A DNA stretch of 64,000 nt from Pandoraea sp. PE-S2T-3 (lineage in GTDB: Bacteria; Pseudomonadota; Gammaproteobacteria; Burkholderiales; Burkholderiaceae): assembly GCF_002179965.1 (NCBI RefSeq), contig NZ_NGUQ01000005.1, positions 32,532-96,531 on the forward strand, in the 5' to 3' direction. Below the pieces are notes generated by a model, which had not been told where the DNA came from, did not search any database, and worked only from the letters and a program-made list of their open reading frames with translations. The first letter of the stretch is position 1. Each line of letters starts with the position of its first letter. Shown here one piece after another: positions 30,548-39,870 of this stretch. Both the position numbers and the translations under genes were made by a program.

Positions 30548-33215
30548 GAATCGCTGATATTTGGGTTCCAATCCCTGATGATACCGGGATATGCGTCGGG
30601 CGTGCGGAACGCGTCGCCTCCAAAGACGCCGCCGTCAGCCTGGCGTGCCCCGCTGGAACATCGTTTGCCGGCACCTCGGGGAGGCTTGCCGGTTGGTCCA
30701 GCGCCCCCCGGAATGCCTTGCGTCCGGGCATCTCCTCGCTGCCGCCCCGTAACGGCGCGGGCCTGCCGGGGGCGACATTGGCGTCCACGCCACCGACCTC
30801 CGGCACCACGCTGGGGGTGATGAACACAAGCAACTCGGTGCGACGGTCCTCCTCCGAACGGTTCCGGAATAGCGCGCCCAGCAGTGGCACATCGCCTAGC
30901 CACGGCACCTGGGCACGCGAACCGCGCCGTTCCTCCTGATAGATCCCCCCGATGGCCACCGTCCCGCCGTCTTCGACCTGCACCTGTGTCTTGACGTGAC
31001 GGGTATCCACGGCAAAGCCGTCGGCGACCTCGTGCCCCACGCTGTCCTTGCGCACATCCACGTCAAGAATGACCTGCCCGTCAGGCGTAATCAGTGGCGT
31101 TACCTCCAGACGCAGCGTGGCTTTGCGGAACTGCACCGTGGACACGCTTCGCCGCCCGCTACGGGCCTGATAGGGCAGTTCGGTTCCCTGCTCGATGACC
31201 GCTTCCACCTTGTCCGCCGTCACCACCCTCGGACGCGACACCACCCGCCCCCGTCCACTGGTTTCAAGCGCCGACAGTTCGAGTTGCAGAAAACGCGTGG
31301 CAGACCGCCCGAACAGCGTAATGGCCAGACTTGGCGGCGCCACGCCCGCGAGTGCCGCCGCGGGCAGGGCGCTGTCGAGTATGTCGACCAATCCCGGAGA
31401 CCCCGTGCCGGCCGGCGAGCCGCCCCCCTTAGCCCCACGAGTCCCCTGCATCCCCTTGCTCTCGTTACCCGCCGCACTGCCACTTCGCCGCGACGTGGTC
31501 TCGCCACCCCGAGAAGGCGCGGCATTTCCGGCCTTCTGGGCATGGGTCCGTGCGTAATAACCGGCGAGGTTGACGCCGAGCGACTCGCTGAACCGGTCAT
31601 CGGCTTCAACGATGCGTGCCTCGATCAACACCTGCCTGACCGGCACATCGATACGCGCGATAAACGCGCCGAGGGCATCGAGGCGTTCCGGCAAGTCCGT
31701 CACGAAGAGCTGGTTGGTGCGAGGGTCCGCGATCAAACTGCCTCGCGATGACAACAGCCGCTGCGTTTTGCGATCCTTCTCGCCGATGATGACTTCGCGC
31801 AATTCCAATGCGCGCGGGTAATTCAGCGTGAAGCGCCGGCTGACGAGAGGTTGCATGGTCTCGCGCTTCGCTGCGGTTTCCAGTTGCGCCTGCTCGTCAG
31901 CGAGCAATTCGGCCTTCGGCGCCACCCAGTCCACACCGTGCAACGATCGCACGCCCAGCCCTGCTGCCCGGATCAGCACCTCGAAGGCCGTCGCCTGGGA
32001 CACGTTCGCCATTTCCACGTCAAGCCGCCCCGCGACGCGTTCGCCCAGCACCAGATTTCTGCCCGTCAGACGCGCGAACGCCTTCAGTGCATCGACCGTC
32101 TCCACCCCATGCAGCGTCACATTGATCTGCGTTTCGAGGTGCGGTGCGGGAGGATGTGCCGGCCCCGCCCAATCCGAGGTCACGCCGTTGGCGACACGCC
32201 GGAAGGTCACACGACGCGCCCCGGCCTGCATTTCGCCGATGGGGTCGGCGACATCAACGGCTGACACGGCCGGCACCGCAGGATCCAGCACCATTGCGGC
32301 AGTCGCCTGCCCCGGACGCCCCGTCAACGATGCGCGAAACACGTCAACCATGGCCGTCGGCATCTGCCACGGCGTCAGCGTTTCCGGCAGCTTGGGCATC
32401 GGAACAGCGTCACTCACGGCCCCAGCGGCTGACTCGCGATGCCACACATAGGCCGCTATCGTTACCTTTAGGGTTGCCTGCCCGTTTGCGTCATGCGCCG
32501 CACTCGCATCTACCGCCTGCAAGTTGAGCCGCTCGATGACAAGCTGGCGCGGCGACCGCTCGATCTCGGCAAGCAGACCGATCAAACCCGCCACCGGCCC
32601 CGTCACCCGCATTTCCGCTCGCTCGGTGTCGATACCGGCTTTCGCATCGAATGTCCCCGGACGGGCCATCTCCAGTACCAGCCCAGCGCGCGCGACGAGC
32701 GACTCGAGGTCGGCACGCCACATCCGATCAGATCCCGCGTACGCGATAGTCGACCCGCCTCGTGGTACCTGCCGCTGGCGTGGCTGCCGCCTATCCCCGG
32801 GCAATCGATCGACCGCCGCCGCGGAAGCGATTCCCATAGGCGCCCCCGGAAGTGCGTCCGATGCCGCAACCGGCAACAGGCGCTCCCACGCCACCGTCTC
32901 AGCCTCCGCGTTTCGCAGCGTCGTCATTAACTGCGGTAATTGCTTCGCCTGCGACGTCGCAAGATCCAGCGCCGTGCGCCCGGCGGCGATGTCGTTGCTC
33001 AGCGACGTGCGCACCGGCAGCCCGATGAGCCACCACATCGACCAACTCAGCGTCAGCGCCCCCAGCAGCACCGCTGCCCCAAGACTCCAACGCACGGGCA
33101 ACGGCCATTCCTGTGGCGAAACCGATGCCCACGCAGCCCAGCGTGTCCGGCAACGCGCGACAAGATCGGCGAGAAGATCGCGGACATCGGCCTGTGATTG
33201 GCGGTCATTTGTCAT
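30453..33215 (-). CDS. PilO-secretin (PilQ-like) fusion protein
   Basis: 920-aa single reading frame. Residues 1-265 look like PilO: cytoplasmic start, one membrane helix (about 43-64), a coiled stretch and a ferredoxin-like domain ([30 protein letters not shown]). About 270-355 is a Pro-rich linker where PilP would be expected; MVDVFRASL is the only PilP-like scrap. 358-433 is an STN/N0 domain, 458-525 N1 ([11 protein letters not shown]...[12 protein letters not shown]), 525-805 the secretin ([53 protein letters not shown]). No signal peptide or AMIN domain precedes the secretin. Residues 806-920 are low complexity and overlap aroK. Overlaps pilN by 11 nt. It could be a true fusion after deletion of pilP and the front of pilQ, or a non-functional remnant. 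Confidence 0.85.
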   Translation of the reverse strand: MTNDRQSQADVRDLLADLVARCRTRWAAWASVSPQEWPLPVRWSLGAAVLLGALTLSWSMWWLIGLPVRTSLSNDIAAGRTALDLATSQAKQLPQLMTTLRNAEAETVAWERLLPVAASDALPGAPMGIASAAAVDRLPGDRRQPRQRQVPRGGSTIAYAGSDRMWRADLESLVARAGLVLEMARPGTFDAKAGIDTERAEMRVTGPVAGLIGLLAEIERSPRQLVIERLNLQAVDASAAHDANGQATLKVTIAAYVWHRESAAGAVSDAVPMPKLPETLTPWQMPTAMVDVFRASLTGRPGQATAAMVLDPAVPAVSAVDVADPIGEMQAGARRVTFRRVANGVTSDWAGPAHPPAPHLETQINVTLHGVETVDALKAFARLTGRNLVLGERVAGRLDVEMANVSQATAFEVLIRAAGLGVRSLHGVDWVAPKAELLADEQAQLETAAKRETMQPLVSRRFTLNYPRALELREVIIGEKDRKTQRLLSSRGSLIADPRTNQLFVTDLPERLDALGAFIARIDVPVRQVLIEARIVEADDRFSESLGVNLAGYYARTHAQKAGNAAPSRGGETTSRRSGSAAGNESKGMQGTRGAKGGGSPAGTGSPGLVDILDSALPAAALAGVAPPSLAITLFGRSATRFLQLELSALETSGRGRVVSRPRVVTADKVEAVIEQGTELPYQARSGRRSVSTVQFRKATLRLEVTPLITPDGQVILDVDVRKDSVGHEVADGFAVDTRHVKTQVQVEDGGTVAIGGIYQEERRGSRAQVPWLGDVPLLGALFRNRSEEDRRTELLVFITPSVVPEVGGVDANVAPGRPAPLRGGSEEMPGRKAFRGALDQPASLPEVPANDVPAGHARLTAASLEATRSARPTHIPVSSGIGTQISAIHAGKRNTCRIDGGGQDHGRTRRRATSRTAVL

Positions 33216-33864
33216 CGACACCCTCCTCCGGATCCCACACGTCGTCGCCAGCAAACGCCGGTTCCGCAATGGGCCGGTGCACGACGCGCACAGCGAAGCG
33301 CCGCACGGCCGGCAAGGACGCCGGGGGATTGGCCCCCATCAATTGCCGCGCCACGCCCTCGGGGATCAGACTCGATTCGACTTCCGCGACTTTCTTAACC
33401 CACGGCAGGCTTCGCAAGCGCTTCTGCATCTCGCGCACACGGGACTGTGTTGTCGCGAAGCCGCTGACATTTAGTTGCCGGTCATCGATATCGACGCCTG
33501 CTAAACGCACGCCATCAGCACACGCTCGCATGACGTCGAGGAGCCGGCCCGCCATATCCTGTCGGCGCGTTATCAGCGCCAGCGCCGCCCTCCGGTGTGC
33601 CCGAATACCCGCCAGCGCGCGCCGCGTCGTGTCGAACGACGCGGCCGCTGCGTCAAGCTGCGAGCGTGCGGCGTTCAGCGCCAACAATTTTGCCCGCCCT
33701 TCGCCGCGCGCATGAACTTCCCAAGTGATCGGCAGCAGCGCCAGCAAGGCACCCGCCAGCGCGAGCGCCCCCCAGATTCGCCACTGATGGCGAAAATCAC
33801 GCTGACGCCGCTGCGCCAGCGTGGGCAGCAAATCGATGGGCGGAAGTCGAGGCATCATGCCCAT
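33205..33864 (-). CDS. pilN: Type IV pilus inner-membrane protein PilN
   Basis: 219-aa bitopic protein of the pilus alignment complex. The short cytoplasmic start carries the PilM-binding IDLLP motif (family I/V-N-L-L-P), then a membrane helix (about 30-48) and a periplasmic coiled region followed by a ferredoxin-like domain with GVDIDDRQLNVSGFATTQSRV (core LNVSGFA). ATG at 33864 chosen to place IDLLP at residue 9 or so; it overlaps the pilM stop by 10 nt. The C-terminal tail ([13 protein letters not shown]) is acidic. Confidence 0.85.
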   Translation of the reverse strand: MGMMPRLPPIDLLPTLAQRRQRDFRHQWRIWGALALAGALLALLPITWEVHARGEGRAKLLALNAARSQLDAAAASFDTTRRALAGIRAHRRAALALITRRQDMAGRLLDVMRACADGVRLAGVDIDDRQLNVSGFATTQSRVREMQKRLRSLPWVKKVAEVESSLIPEGVARQLMGANPPASLPAVRRFAVRVVHRPIAEPAFAGDDVWDPEEGVDDK

Positions 33865-34931
33865 GGCAGACCTCGCATCGACATGGCGCGTAACGCCAGA
33901 CCACACGCGACGGCAAGCGACGCACGTTCAGCAAACGTCTGCCTCAGACGCGCCGGTGCGCTCGCAGCGTCGAGTCGGCCGAGCGGGTCAAACGGCCGCA
34001 CAGGGACACGGCACGCCGAGACGAGGCCGTCGCACATCGCCACAAAAGCGCCCGGCGTCATGCTTTGCGCCGCCACATGCAGCGAACTGGCCGCGACCGG
34101 TAGTCTGCCGAGCAGCTCACACACCACACTCGCTAATGCTTCGGGGTTCCCGTTCACGCCGTCGAAGCGCTCGCGCAAGTCGCCCACGCACGTCTGCGCA
34201 TCGAACACGGCCAGATCGATGTCGTGATCGCTGACCTGGAGCAGCGCCATCGGCGATGGCGGCGATCGAGACGAAATCGGCGTCTCATGCGCAGGCTCGC
34301 CCATCACCGGCCACGCCCATTGGAACGCCCGACGCCCGGCGGCATGGGCCACGTCGACGGCATGGGCACGCAAGCCCGCCATTTCCAGTGCAGCAAGGCG
34401 GTCGTCGACCAGTTCGGCCTCACAGGCATACAGCCGTAGACGGTGGCTGCCCGGTTCGGCCCAAGTCACCCCCACGCGCGAACGCAAACCCGGACCGCTG
34501 TCACCCGGCAACAGTAGCGCCGCGTGCCGCTCGCACCAGGCGCGCAGGGCCCGCTCAGGCATACCCGGCGGGTACTCGACCACGTGAGTCTTGAGCAGAT
34601 GCGCAGGAAGCGCCAGCACGATGGTGTCGTCGCGCAGGGACTCGACACTCGTGCCGACACGTTCGAGCAGTTCACCGAGGCGTCGGGCCGCTGCTTCGGG
34701 TTTGGCCAGCACCCCGCCGCGCAACACATCGTCGTCGAGTGCCGCAGTGCCGTAGGCGTCGAGGCGCAGCCGTGCCGGGCCGGCCACGCGTGTCAGGCGA
34801 ACAAATTGCAGGGTTCCTGCGTCAAAGTGAATACCGCACCCGCCACCGTCGAGACGCGGCAAAAGGGCCGCAAAGGGGCGTGCGAGGGGGGGTGTGATGT
34901 GGCGCAAGTTGCGCAGAGCCGCTTCGATCAT
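33855..34931 (-). CDS. pilM: Type IV pilus actin-like ATPase PilM
   Basis: 358-aa cytoplasmic protein with an FtsA/actin fold that binds the PilN N-terminus. GIHFDAGTLQFVRL is the divergent phosphate-1 loop (usually D-I/L-G-S), and the end SLAVACGLALRAM matches PilM. The open frame runs 104 codons further upstream, but ATG 34931 has a GGGAGG ribosome-binding site and gives the family length. First gene of pilM-pilN-fusion-aroK-aroB-dgt. Divergent from mrcA. Several nucleotide-binding residues look weaker than in Pseudomonas PilM. Confidence 0.8.
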   Translation of the reverse strand: MIEAALRNLRHITPPLARPFAALLPRLDGGGCGIHFDAGTLQFVRLTRVAGPARLRLDAYGTAALDDDVLRGGVLAKPEAAARRLGELLERVGTSVESLRDDTIVLALPAHLLKTHVVEYPPGMPERALRAWCERHAALLLPGDSGPGLRSRVGVTWAEPGSHRLRLYACEAELVDDRLAALEMAGLRAHAVDVAHAAGRRAFQWAWPVMGEPAHETPISSRSPPSPMALLQVSDHDIDLAVFDAQTCVGDLRERFDGVNGNPEALASVVCELLGRLPVAASSLHVAAQSMTPGAFVAMCDGLVSACRVPVRPFDPLGRLDAASAPARLRQTFAERASLAVACGLALRAMSMRGLPWA

Positions 34932-35164
34932 GACGTGCCTCCCATGTGGGTCGATGTCGATGCAATCGATCCTAGCCATCGGGGAAGCGGCCTCCAATCG
35001 GACGAGTCCGAATCTTGGCGCGGCAATCGCGGTTCGTTTCGCTTTCGGAATCCGCGCCGCTTTTTTCTCGTCTTTGTCCGAGTCACGACACGCCTGGAAT
35101 CCCATTTCTGACATCTTCGGTAGAGAGGCACCGGTCGTTCGGGGGGGCTTCGCTAACCGTTCGT
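34932..35164. other. Divergent pilM/mrcA intergenic region
   Basis: About 230 nt between the divergent starts. Open frames crossing it belong to upstream extensions of pilM and mrcA and show no domain. The pilM promoter is not obvious. Confidence 0.4.
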
Positions 35165-35170
35165 TATAAT
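35165..35170 (+). promoter_or_regulatory. -10 box of mrcA
   Basis: Perfect TATAAT 28 nt upstream of the mrcA ATG. No -35 consensus lies at the right distance (a G-run occupies it), so an activator or UP-type help may be needed. Confidence 0.5.
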
Positions 35171-35197
35171 CGGCCCATTGTTTTTTTCGACTCCCCC

Positions 35198-37594
35198 ATG
35201 GCAAGCACACCCCAAACAGAGACCCCACGCGACAAGCGCCCACCCAAACCGCGCCGCTCCATCTGGCTGCGCATCGTTTTGTGGTTCGTCGGCCTGATCG
35301 CCGCGATGCTCGTCTGTGGCGCGTTGCTGGCGGGGTACATCCTGGTGGTCATGACGCCGCAGTTGCCGTCGCTCGACACCATCGTCGACTACCGGCCGAA
35401 GATTCCGCTGCGCATCTATACCGCCGACGAAATTCAGATCGGCGAGTTCGGCGAGGAGCGCCGTAACGTCGTGCGCTTTGCCGACATTCCGGATGTGATG
35501 AAGAAGGCTGTGCTCGCCATCGAGGACGATCGCTTCTATCAGCATGGCGGCGTCGACTTCATCGGGATCTTCCGGGCGGGCGTGGCCAACGTCGCTCGCG
35601 GCGGCTCGTCGCAAGGCGCCAGTACGATCACGATGCAGGTTGCACGCAACTTCTTCCTGTCGAGCGAGAAGACGTACACGCGAAAGATTTACGAAGCGCT
35701 GCTCGCCTACAAGATCGAGTCGCGGCTGACGAAGGATCAGATTCTCGAGCTGTACATGAATCAGATCTATCTGGGCGAGCGCGCGTACGGTTTCGCGAGC
35801 GCTGCCCGCGTGTATTTCGGCAAGGACATCAAGGACGTCACGCTTGCCGAAGCCGCAATGCTGGCCGGCCTGCCCAAGGCGCCGTCAGCCTACAACCCGA
35901 TCGTCAACTACAAGCGGGCGCGCGTGCGTCAGGAGTACATCCTCAAGCGCATGTACGACCTCGGTTACGTGTCGAAAGCAGAATACGATCAGGCGATCTC
36001 GCAAGAACTGGTCGTGCGCGGGCTCGGCAGCGAGTTCAGCGTGCATGCGGGTTACGTCGCGGAAATGGTGCGTCAGCTGCTTTACGCCCAGTTCAAGGAC
36101 GAGATCTACACACGCGGCTTCAACGTCTACACGACGATCAATTCGGCCGATCAGGAAGCGGCCTATGAAGCCCTGCGCGCCGGGGTCATGGCCTACGAAC
36201 TGCGTCACGGCTATCGCGGGCCGGAAGCCAACATCGATCTGCCGAGCGATCAAGACGACCGCGAACAGCTGATCGACGACACGCTGGTCGAGCATCCGGA
36301 CAGCGGCGACATGGTGGCGGCCGTGGTGCTGGCCGCGTCGCCGCAGCAGGTCAAGGCGGTGCTGCTCAATGGCGACGACGTGAACGTGACGGGCGACGGA
36401 CTGCGCTTTGCCGCGGCCGGCCTGAGCGCCAAGGCACAACCCAAGCAGAAGATTCGCCCGGGTTCGGTCATTCGCGTGACGAAGGACGCCAAGGACAACT
36501 GGCGCATCGTGCAGATGCCCGATATCGAAGCGGCATTTGTCTCGCTCGACCCGCAGAACGGCGCGATTCGTTCGCTCGTCGGCGGCTTCGATTTCAATCG
36601 CAACAAGTTCAATCACGTCACACAGGCGTGGCGTCAGCCGGGGTCGAGTTTCAAGCCGTTCATCTACTCGGCTGCGCTGGAAAAGGGTTTCGCGCCCGCG
36701 ACGATCATCAACGACGGTCCGCTCTACTTCACCGCTGCGCAAACCGGCGGTCAGCCGTGGGAGCCGAAGAATTACGGCGGTGGCTTCGAGGGACCGATGC
36801 CGATGCGCGTCGCGCTGATGCGCTCGCGCAACCTCGTGTCGATCCGGATTCTGCAAAGCATCACGCCCGGCTACGCGCAGAAGTACATCGCGCGCTTCGG
36901 GTTCGAAGCCGACAAGCATCCGGCGTATCTGCCGATGGCGCTGGGCGCCGGCATGGTTACCCCGCTGCAAATGGCGAGCGCCTACGCCGTGTTCGCTAAC
37001 GGCGGCTTCCGCGTGAATCCGTTCATCGTGGCGCGCATCACGGACTCGAAGGGCAACGTGATCATGGAAGAGAAGCCGGCCACGGCGGGCGATGAGACGT
37101 TCCGCGCCATTCCGGCTCGCAACGCCTTCATCATGAACTCGATGCTGCACGACGTGGCAACGCGTGGCACGGCCGCCAAGACGAACGTGCTCAAGCGCAA
37201 CGACCTCGCAGGCAAGACCGGCACGACCAACGATTCGCACGACGCCTGGTTTGCGGGGTATCAATCGCAACTGGTGGGGGTGGCGTGGATCGGGTTCGAT
37301 CAACCGCGCAATCTGGGTGACCGGGAAACCGGTGGCGGTCTGGCACTGCCGATCTGGATCGACTACATGACCAAGGCTTTGCGTGGTGTGCCGGAATCGA
37401 CGCGCCCGGTGCCCTCGGGAATCATTCAGGCGAACGGCGATTATTTCTACGACGACTATCCGCCGGGCCGCGCAGTCAGCACGGTGGGGCTGAGCGCCGA
37501 TACCGCGCCGGACGGCACGACAACCAGTGCGCCGCCCGGGCCGGTCGATACGCAGGAGCGCCAACGCATCCTGGATATGTTCAACAAGCCTTGA
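35198..37594 (+). CDS. mrcA: Penicillin-binding protein 1A
   Basis: Bifunctional peptidoglycan polymerase, 798 aa. Cytoplasmic start, one membrane helix (about 25-50), glycosyltransferase family 51 domain with the catalytic Glu in AIEDDRFYQHGGVDF (about 109) and QGASTITMQVARN, an OB-like insert, then the transpeptidase with SxxK in PGSSFKPF (about 484), SRN in RSRNLVS and KTGT in GKTGTTNDSHDAWFAGY (about 672). ATG 35198 chosen; a long upstream in-frame extension has no domain. Faces pilM head to head, the usual position of ponA/mrcA next to pilM. Confidence 0.96.
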   Translation: MASTPQTETPRDKRPPKPRRSIWLRIVLWFVGLIAAMLVCGALLAGYILVVMTPQLPSLDTIVDYRPKIPLRIYTADEIQIGEFGEERRNVVRFADIPDVMKKAVLAIEDDRFYQHGGVDFIGIFRAGVANVARGGSSQGASTITMQVARNFFLSSEKTYTRKIYEALLAYKIESRLTKDQILELYMNQIYLGERAYGFASAARVYFGKDIKDVTLAEAAMLAGLPKAPSAYNPIVNYKRARVRQEYILKRMYDLGYVSKAEYDQAISQELVVRGLGSEFSVHAGYVAEMVRQLLYAQFKDEIYTRGFNVYTTINSADQEAAYEALRAGVMAYELRHGYRGPEANIDLPSDQDDREQLIDDTLVEHPDSGDMVAAVVLAASPQQVKAVLLNGDDVNVTGDGLRFAAAGLSAKAQPKQKIRPGSVIRVTKDAKDNWRIVQMPDIEAAFVSLDPQNGAIRSLVGGFDFNRNKFNHVTQAWRQPGSSFKPFIYSAALEKGFAPATIINDGPLYFTAAQTGGQPWEPKNYGGGFEGPMPMRVALMRSRNLVSIRILQSITPGYAQKYIARFGFEADKHPAYLPMALGAGMVTPLQMASAYAVFANGGFRVNPFIVARITDSKGNVIMEEKPATAGDETFRAIPARNAFIMNSMLHDVATRGTAAKTNVLKRNDLAGKTGTTNDSHDAWFAGYQSQLVGVAWIGFDQPRNLGDRETGGGLALPIWIDYMTKALRGVPESTRPVPSGIIQANGDYFYDDYPPGRAVSTVGLSADTAPDGTTTSAPPGPVDTQERQRILDMFNKP

Positions 37595-37617
37595 TGGGAC
37601 TTACCCGGGAAAAGTGA

Positions 37618-37647
37618 TGATGTGCGTGGTGGGAAACACGCACATCA
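37618..37647. terminator. Hairpin between convergent mrcA and cyaY
   Basis: Perfect 11-bp arms TGATGTGCGTG/CACGCACATCA with an 8-nt loop, between two convergent stop codons. No T-run, so termination strength is unknown. Confidence 0.5.
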
Positions 37648-37665
37648 GTAGCGGACGCGGCAACG

Positions 37666-37986
37666 TCAGTCAGCTTGCAGCGTCACCGTCTCGCCGGCCT
37701 GCTGCGACGCGAAACGCGAGAGCGCCTCGAACAACTCGGCGTCGTCGCGGGTGTCGCGCCATTCGTCGCCCTTCAGGCGATAGTGGTAGCCGCCCGAGCG
37801 CGCCGCTACCCAGATTTCACTCATCGGCGTTTGCAGATTCACGATGATCTTGCTGCCGTCGTCGAACTCGAGCGTCAGCACGTTGCCCGTGCGTTCACAA
37901 TCGATGTCCACATCGCTGTCTTCGACAGCCGCCTCCACCCGCGCCAGCACAGCCTCGGCGAGCGCCAGGAATTCACTTTCCGTCAT
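37666..37986 (-). CDS. cyaY: Frataxin homologue CyaY
   Basis: 106-aa iron-binding regulator of Fe-S cluster assembly. The acidic helix-1 ridge ([28 protein letters not shown], read as DSDVDIDCE) and [17 protein letters not shown], then [17 protein letters not shown] and ASQQAGETV are diagnostic. Two upstream in-frame ATGs exist; 37986 has a GGAG site at 9 nt and gives the E. coli length. Divergent from lptM-lysA with a 57-nt gap. Confidence 0.95.
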   Translation of the reverse strand: MTESEFLALAEAVLARVEAAVEDSDVDIDCERTGNVLTLEFDDGSKIIVNLQTPMSEIWVAARSGGYHYRLKGDEWRDTRDDAELFEALSRFASQQAGETVTLQAD

Positions 37987-38043
37987 GCTAAACTCCACGG
38001 TTTGCGTCATCGATTGCATGCCGCACCACGCGGCGATACCCCC

Positions 38044-38271
38044 ATGACAGCACCTATTCGAACCTGCGCGATTGTAGCCTCGATTGCCCTGCTGAGCGTA
38101 TTAGCCAGCTGTGGCCAGGCCGGCCCCCTTTATTACCCGGCGCGGCCTATCAAGCCGACGCCGCCCCCGGGCGCACCGGTGCCCCCGCCGCCGCTCGTGC
38201 CTGAGCCGCAGCGCGGTCCGTCGGTTGAAGTGCCGCCGGCAGCGTCGCTGCCCGCCGCCAAACCGGAGTAA
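38044..38271 (+). CDS. lptM: LptM-type small lipoprotein
   Basis: 75-aa lipoprotein (YifL family). Signal peptide with lipobox LASC followed by GQAGPLYYP, the conserved CGxxGPLY/YxP motif. In E. coli LptM binds the LptDE translocon and helps LptD disulphide formation. The rest is a Pro-rich tail ([14 protein letters not shown]). It precedes lysA by about 150 nt, the usual order. Confidence 0.88.
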   Translation: MTAPIRTCAIVASIALLSVLASCGQAGPLYYPARPIKPTPPPGAPVPPPPLVPEPQRGPSVEVPPAASLPAAKPE

Positions 38272-38419
38272 GCTTGTCGGCACCGTTGTCGGGCACCCGA
38301 TAGCCAACACCCGGCAACGGGCCCGACGGCCAGCGTTCCGAACTGCCGGACAAGCGTTTCCCGCCTGTTTATATTGCGCGCCACGGCGCGTGCCCTTGCC
38401 GATTACCCGAGTTTCCGCG

Positions 38420-39682
38420 ATGTCCAACGCCTTCTTCTCTTACCGCGACGACGTACTCCATGCCGAGGGCGTGGCCCTGCCCGTACTCGCCGAGCGCTTC
38501 GGTACGCCTTTGTACGTGTATTCGAAGGCGGCCCTGACGTCCGCCTATCAGGCTTACGCCAAGGCTTGCGAAGGGCGTAACGCGGCGGTCCATTACGCGG
38601 CCAAGGCCAACTCGAATCTGGCCGTCCTCGGCGTGTTCGCCAAGCTGGGCGCCGGGTTTGACATCGTCTCGGCCGGAGAACTGGCCCGCGTGATCGCCGC
38701 CGGCGGTGACGCCGGCCGCGTGGTCTTCTCCGGTGTGGGCAAGCACGCCGACGAAATGCGTTATGCGCTCGACAAGGATGTGTTCTGCTTCAATGTCGAA
38801 TCGCGCCCCGAGCTCGACCGCCTGAACGAAGTGGCCGCCCAGATGAACAAGCGCGCGCGCGTGTCGCTGCGCGTGAATCCGAACGTAGACGCCAAGACGC
38901 ACCCGTATATTTCTACCGGCTTGCGCGGCAACAAGTTCGGCGTAGCTTACGAAGAAGCGTTCGACGCTTACCGTGCGGCGGCAGCCATGTCGCATCTCGA
39001 TGTGGTCGGCATCGATTGCCACATCGGCTCGCAAATCACGGAAATTTCGCCGTACCTCGACGCCATCGACAAGCTCCTCGATCTGGTCGAAAAGCTCGAC
39101 GACGCCGGAATCTCGCTGCATCACATCGATGTGGGCGGTGGCCTCGGCATCCAGTACACGGATGAAACGCCGCCGGACATCACCGCGTTTGCCACCACGG
39201 TCATCGACCACATCGCCAAGCGCGGCCATGCACACCGTCAGGTGCTGTTCGAACCGGGCCGCTCGCTGGTCGGTAATGCCGGCGTGTTGCTCACGCGCGT
39301 GGAATTCCTCAAGCACGGTGAGACCAAGAACTTTGCCATCGTCGACGCGGCCATGAACGATCTCGCCCGCCCGGCAATGTACGAGGCTTATCACGGTATC
39401 GACCCGGTGACGCGCCGTGCGGCTGACGTGGTGACATACGACGTGGTTGGCCCGGTGTGCGAAAGCGGCGACTGGCTCGGCCGTGACCGCGCGCTGGCGA
39501 TTGCGCCGGACGACCTGCTGGCGATCCGCTCGGCCGGCGCGTACGGCTTCACGATGAGCTCGAACTACAACACGCGTCCGCGTGCGGCAGAAGTCATGGT
39601 CGACGGCGTCGATGTCCACCTCGTGCGTGAGCGCGAAACGGTCGAATCGCTGTTTGCCGGTGAACGTCTGCTGCCGGCCTGA
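38420..39682 (+). CDS. lysA: Diaminopimelate decarboxylase
   Basis: PLP enzyme for the last step of lysine synthesis, meso-DAP to L-lysine. 420 aa alanine-racemase-type barrel plus C-terminal domain. The PLP lysine is in VHYAAKANSN; GSQI and HIDVGGGLGI bind phosphate; EPGRSLVGNAG follows, and the C-terminal active-site Cys is in GPVCESGDWLGRDR. ATG 38420 starts MSNAFFSYRDDVLHAEGV, the family beginning. The frame is open upstream through lptM in another frame; ignored. Confidence 0.97.
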   Translation: MSNAFFSYRDDVLHAEGVALPVLAERFGTPLYVYSKAALTSAYQAYAKACEGRNAAVHYAAKANSNLAVLGVFAKLGAGFDIVSAGELARVIAAGGDAGRVVFSGVGKHADEMRYALDKDVFCFNVESRPELDRLNEVAAQMNKRARVSLRVNPNVDAKTHPYISTGLRGNKFGVAYEEAFDAYRAAAAMSHLDVVGIDCHIGSQITEISPYLDAIDKLLDLVEKLDDAGISLHHIDVGGGLGIQYTDETPPDITAFATTVIDHIAKRGHAHRQVLFEPGRSLVGNAGVLLTRVEFLKHGETKNFAIVDAAMNDLARPAMYEAYHGIDPVTRRAADVVTYDVVGPVCESGDWLGRDRALAIAPDDLLAIRSAGAYGFTMSSNYNTRPRAAEVMVDGVDVHLVRERETVESLFAGERLLPA

Positions 39683-39770
39683 AGTTGCTACAACCAGTCT
39701 GAGCGGACCGATCTCCTCCGGTTTGCCGACGCCCGCACACACGGGGCGGCAAACCGAAGCGCCGCCCAAT

Positions 39771-39808
39771 AAAAAAGCCGCCTGCGCATTTCGCGCGGCG
39801 GCTTTTTT
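39771..39808. terminator. Bidirectional terminator between lysA and ccsB
   Basis: Arms AAAAAAGCCGCC and GGCGGCTTTTTT with a GC-rich loop; T-runs on both strands. It serves the two convergent genes. Confidence 0.92.
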
Positions 39809-39870
39809 ACTTCACGCATCGACCGGCCGTGTACTGCGACTGCTGGCCGTATCGACACGTGGATGACACG

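Noticed and set aside
34932..35243. 104-codon N-terminal extension of PilM
   Set aside because: No family similarity, and the internal ATG at 34931 has a good ribosome-binding site and gives normal length.
35885..37564. Minus-strand open frame of 559 codons opposite mrcA
   Set aside because: Antisense shadow of PBP1A, whose catalytic motifs on the plus strand are unmistakable.
38369..39769. Minus-strand open frame of 466 codons opposite lysA
   Set aside because: Antisense shadow; LysA motifs on the plus strand are complete.
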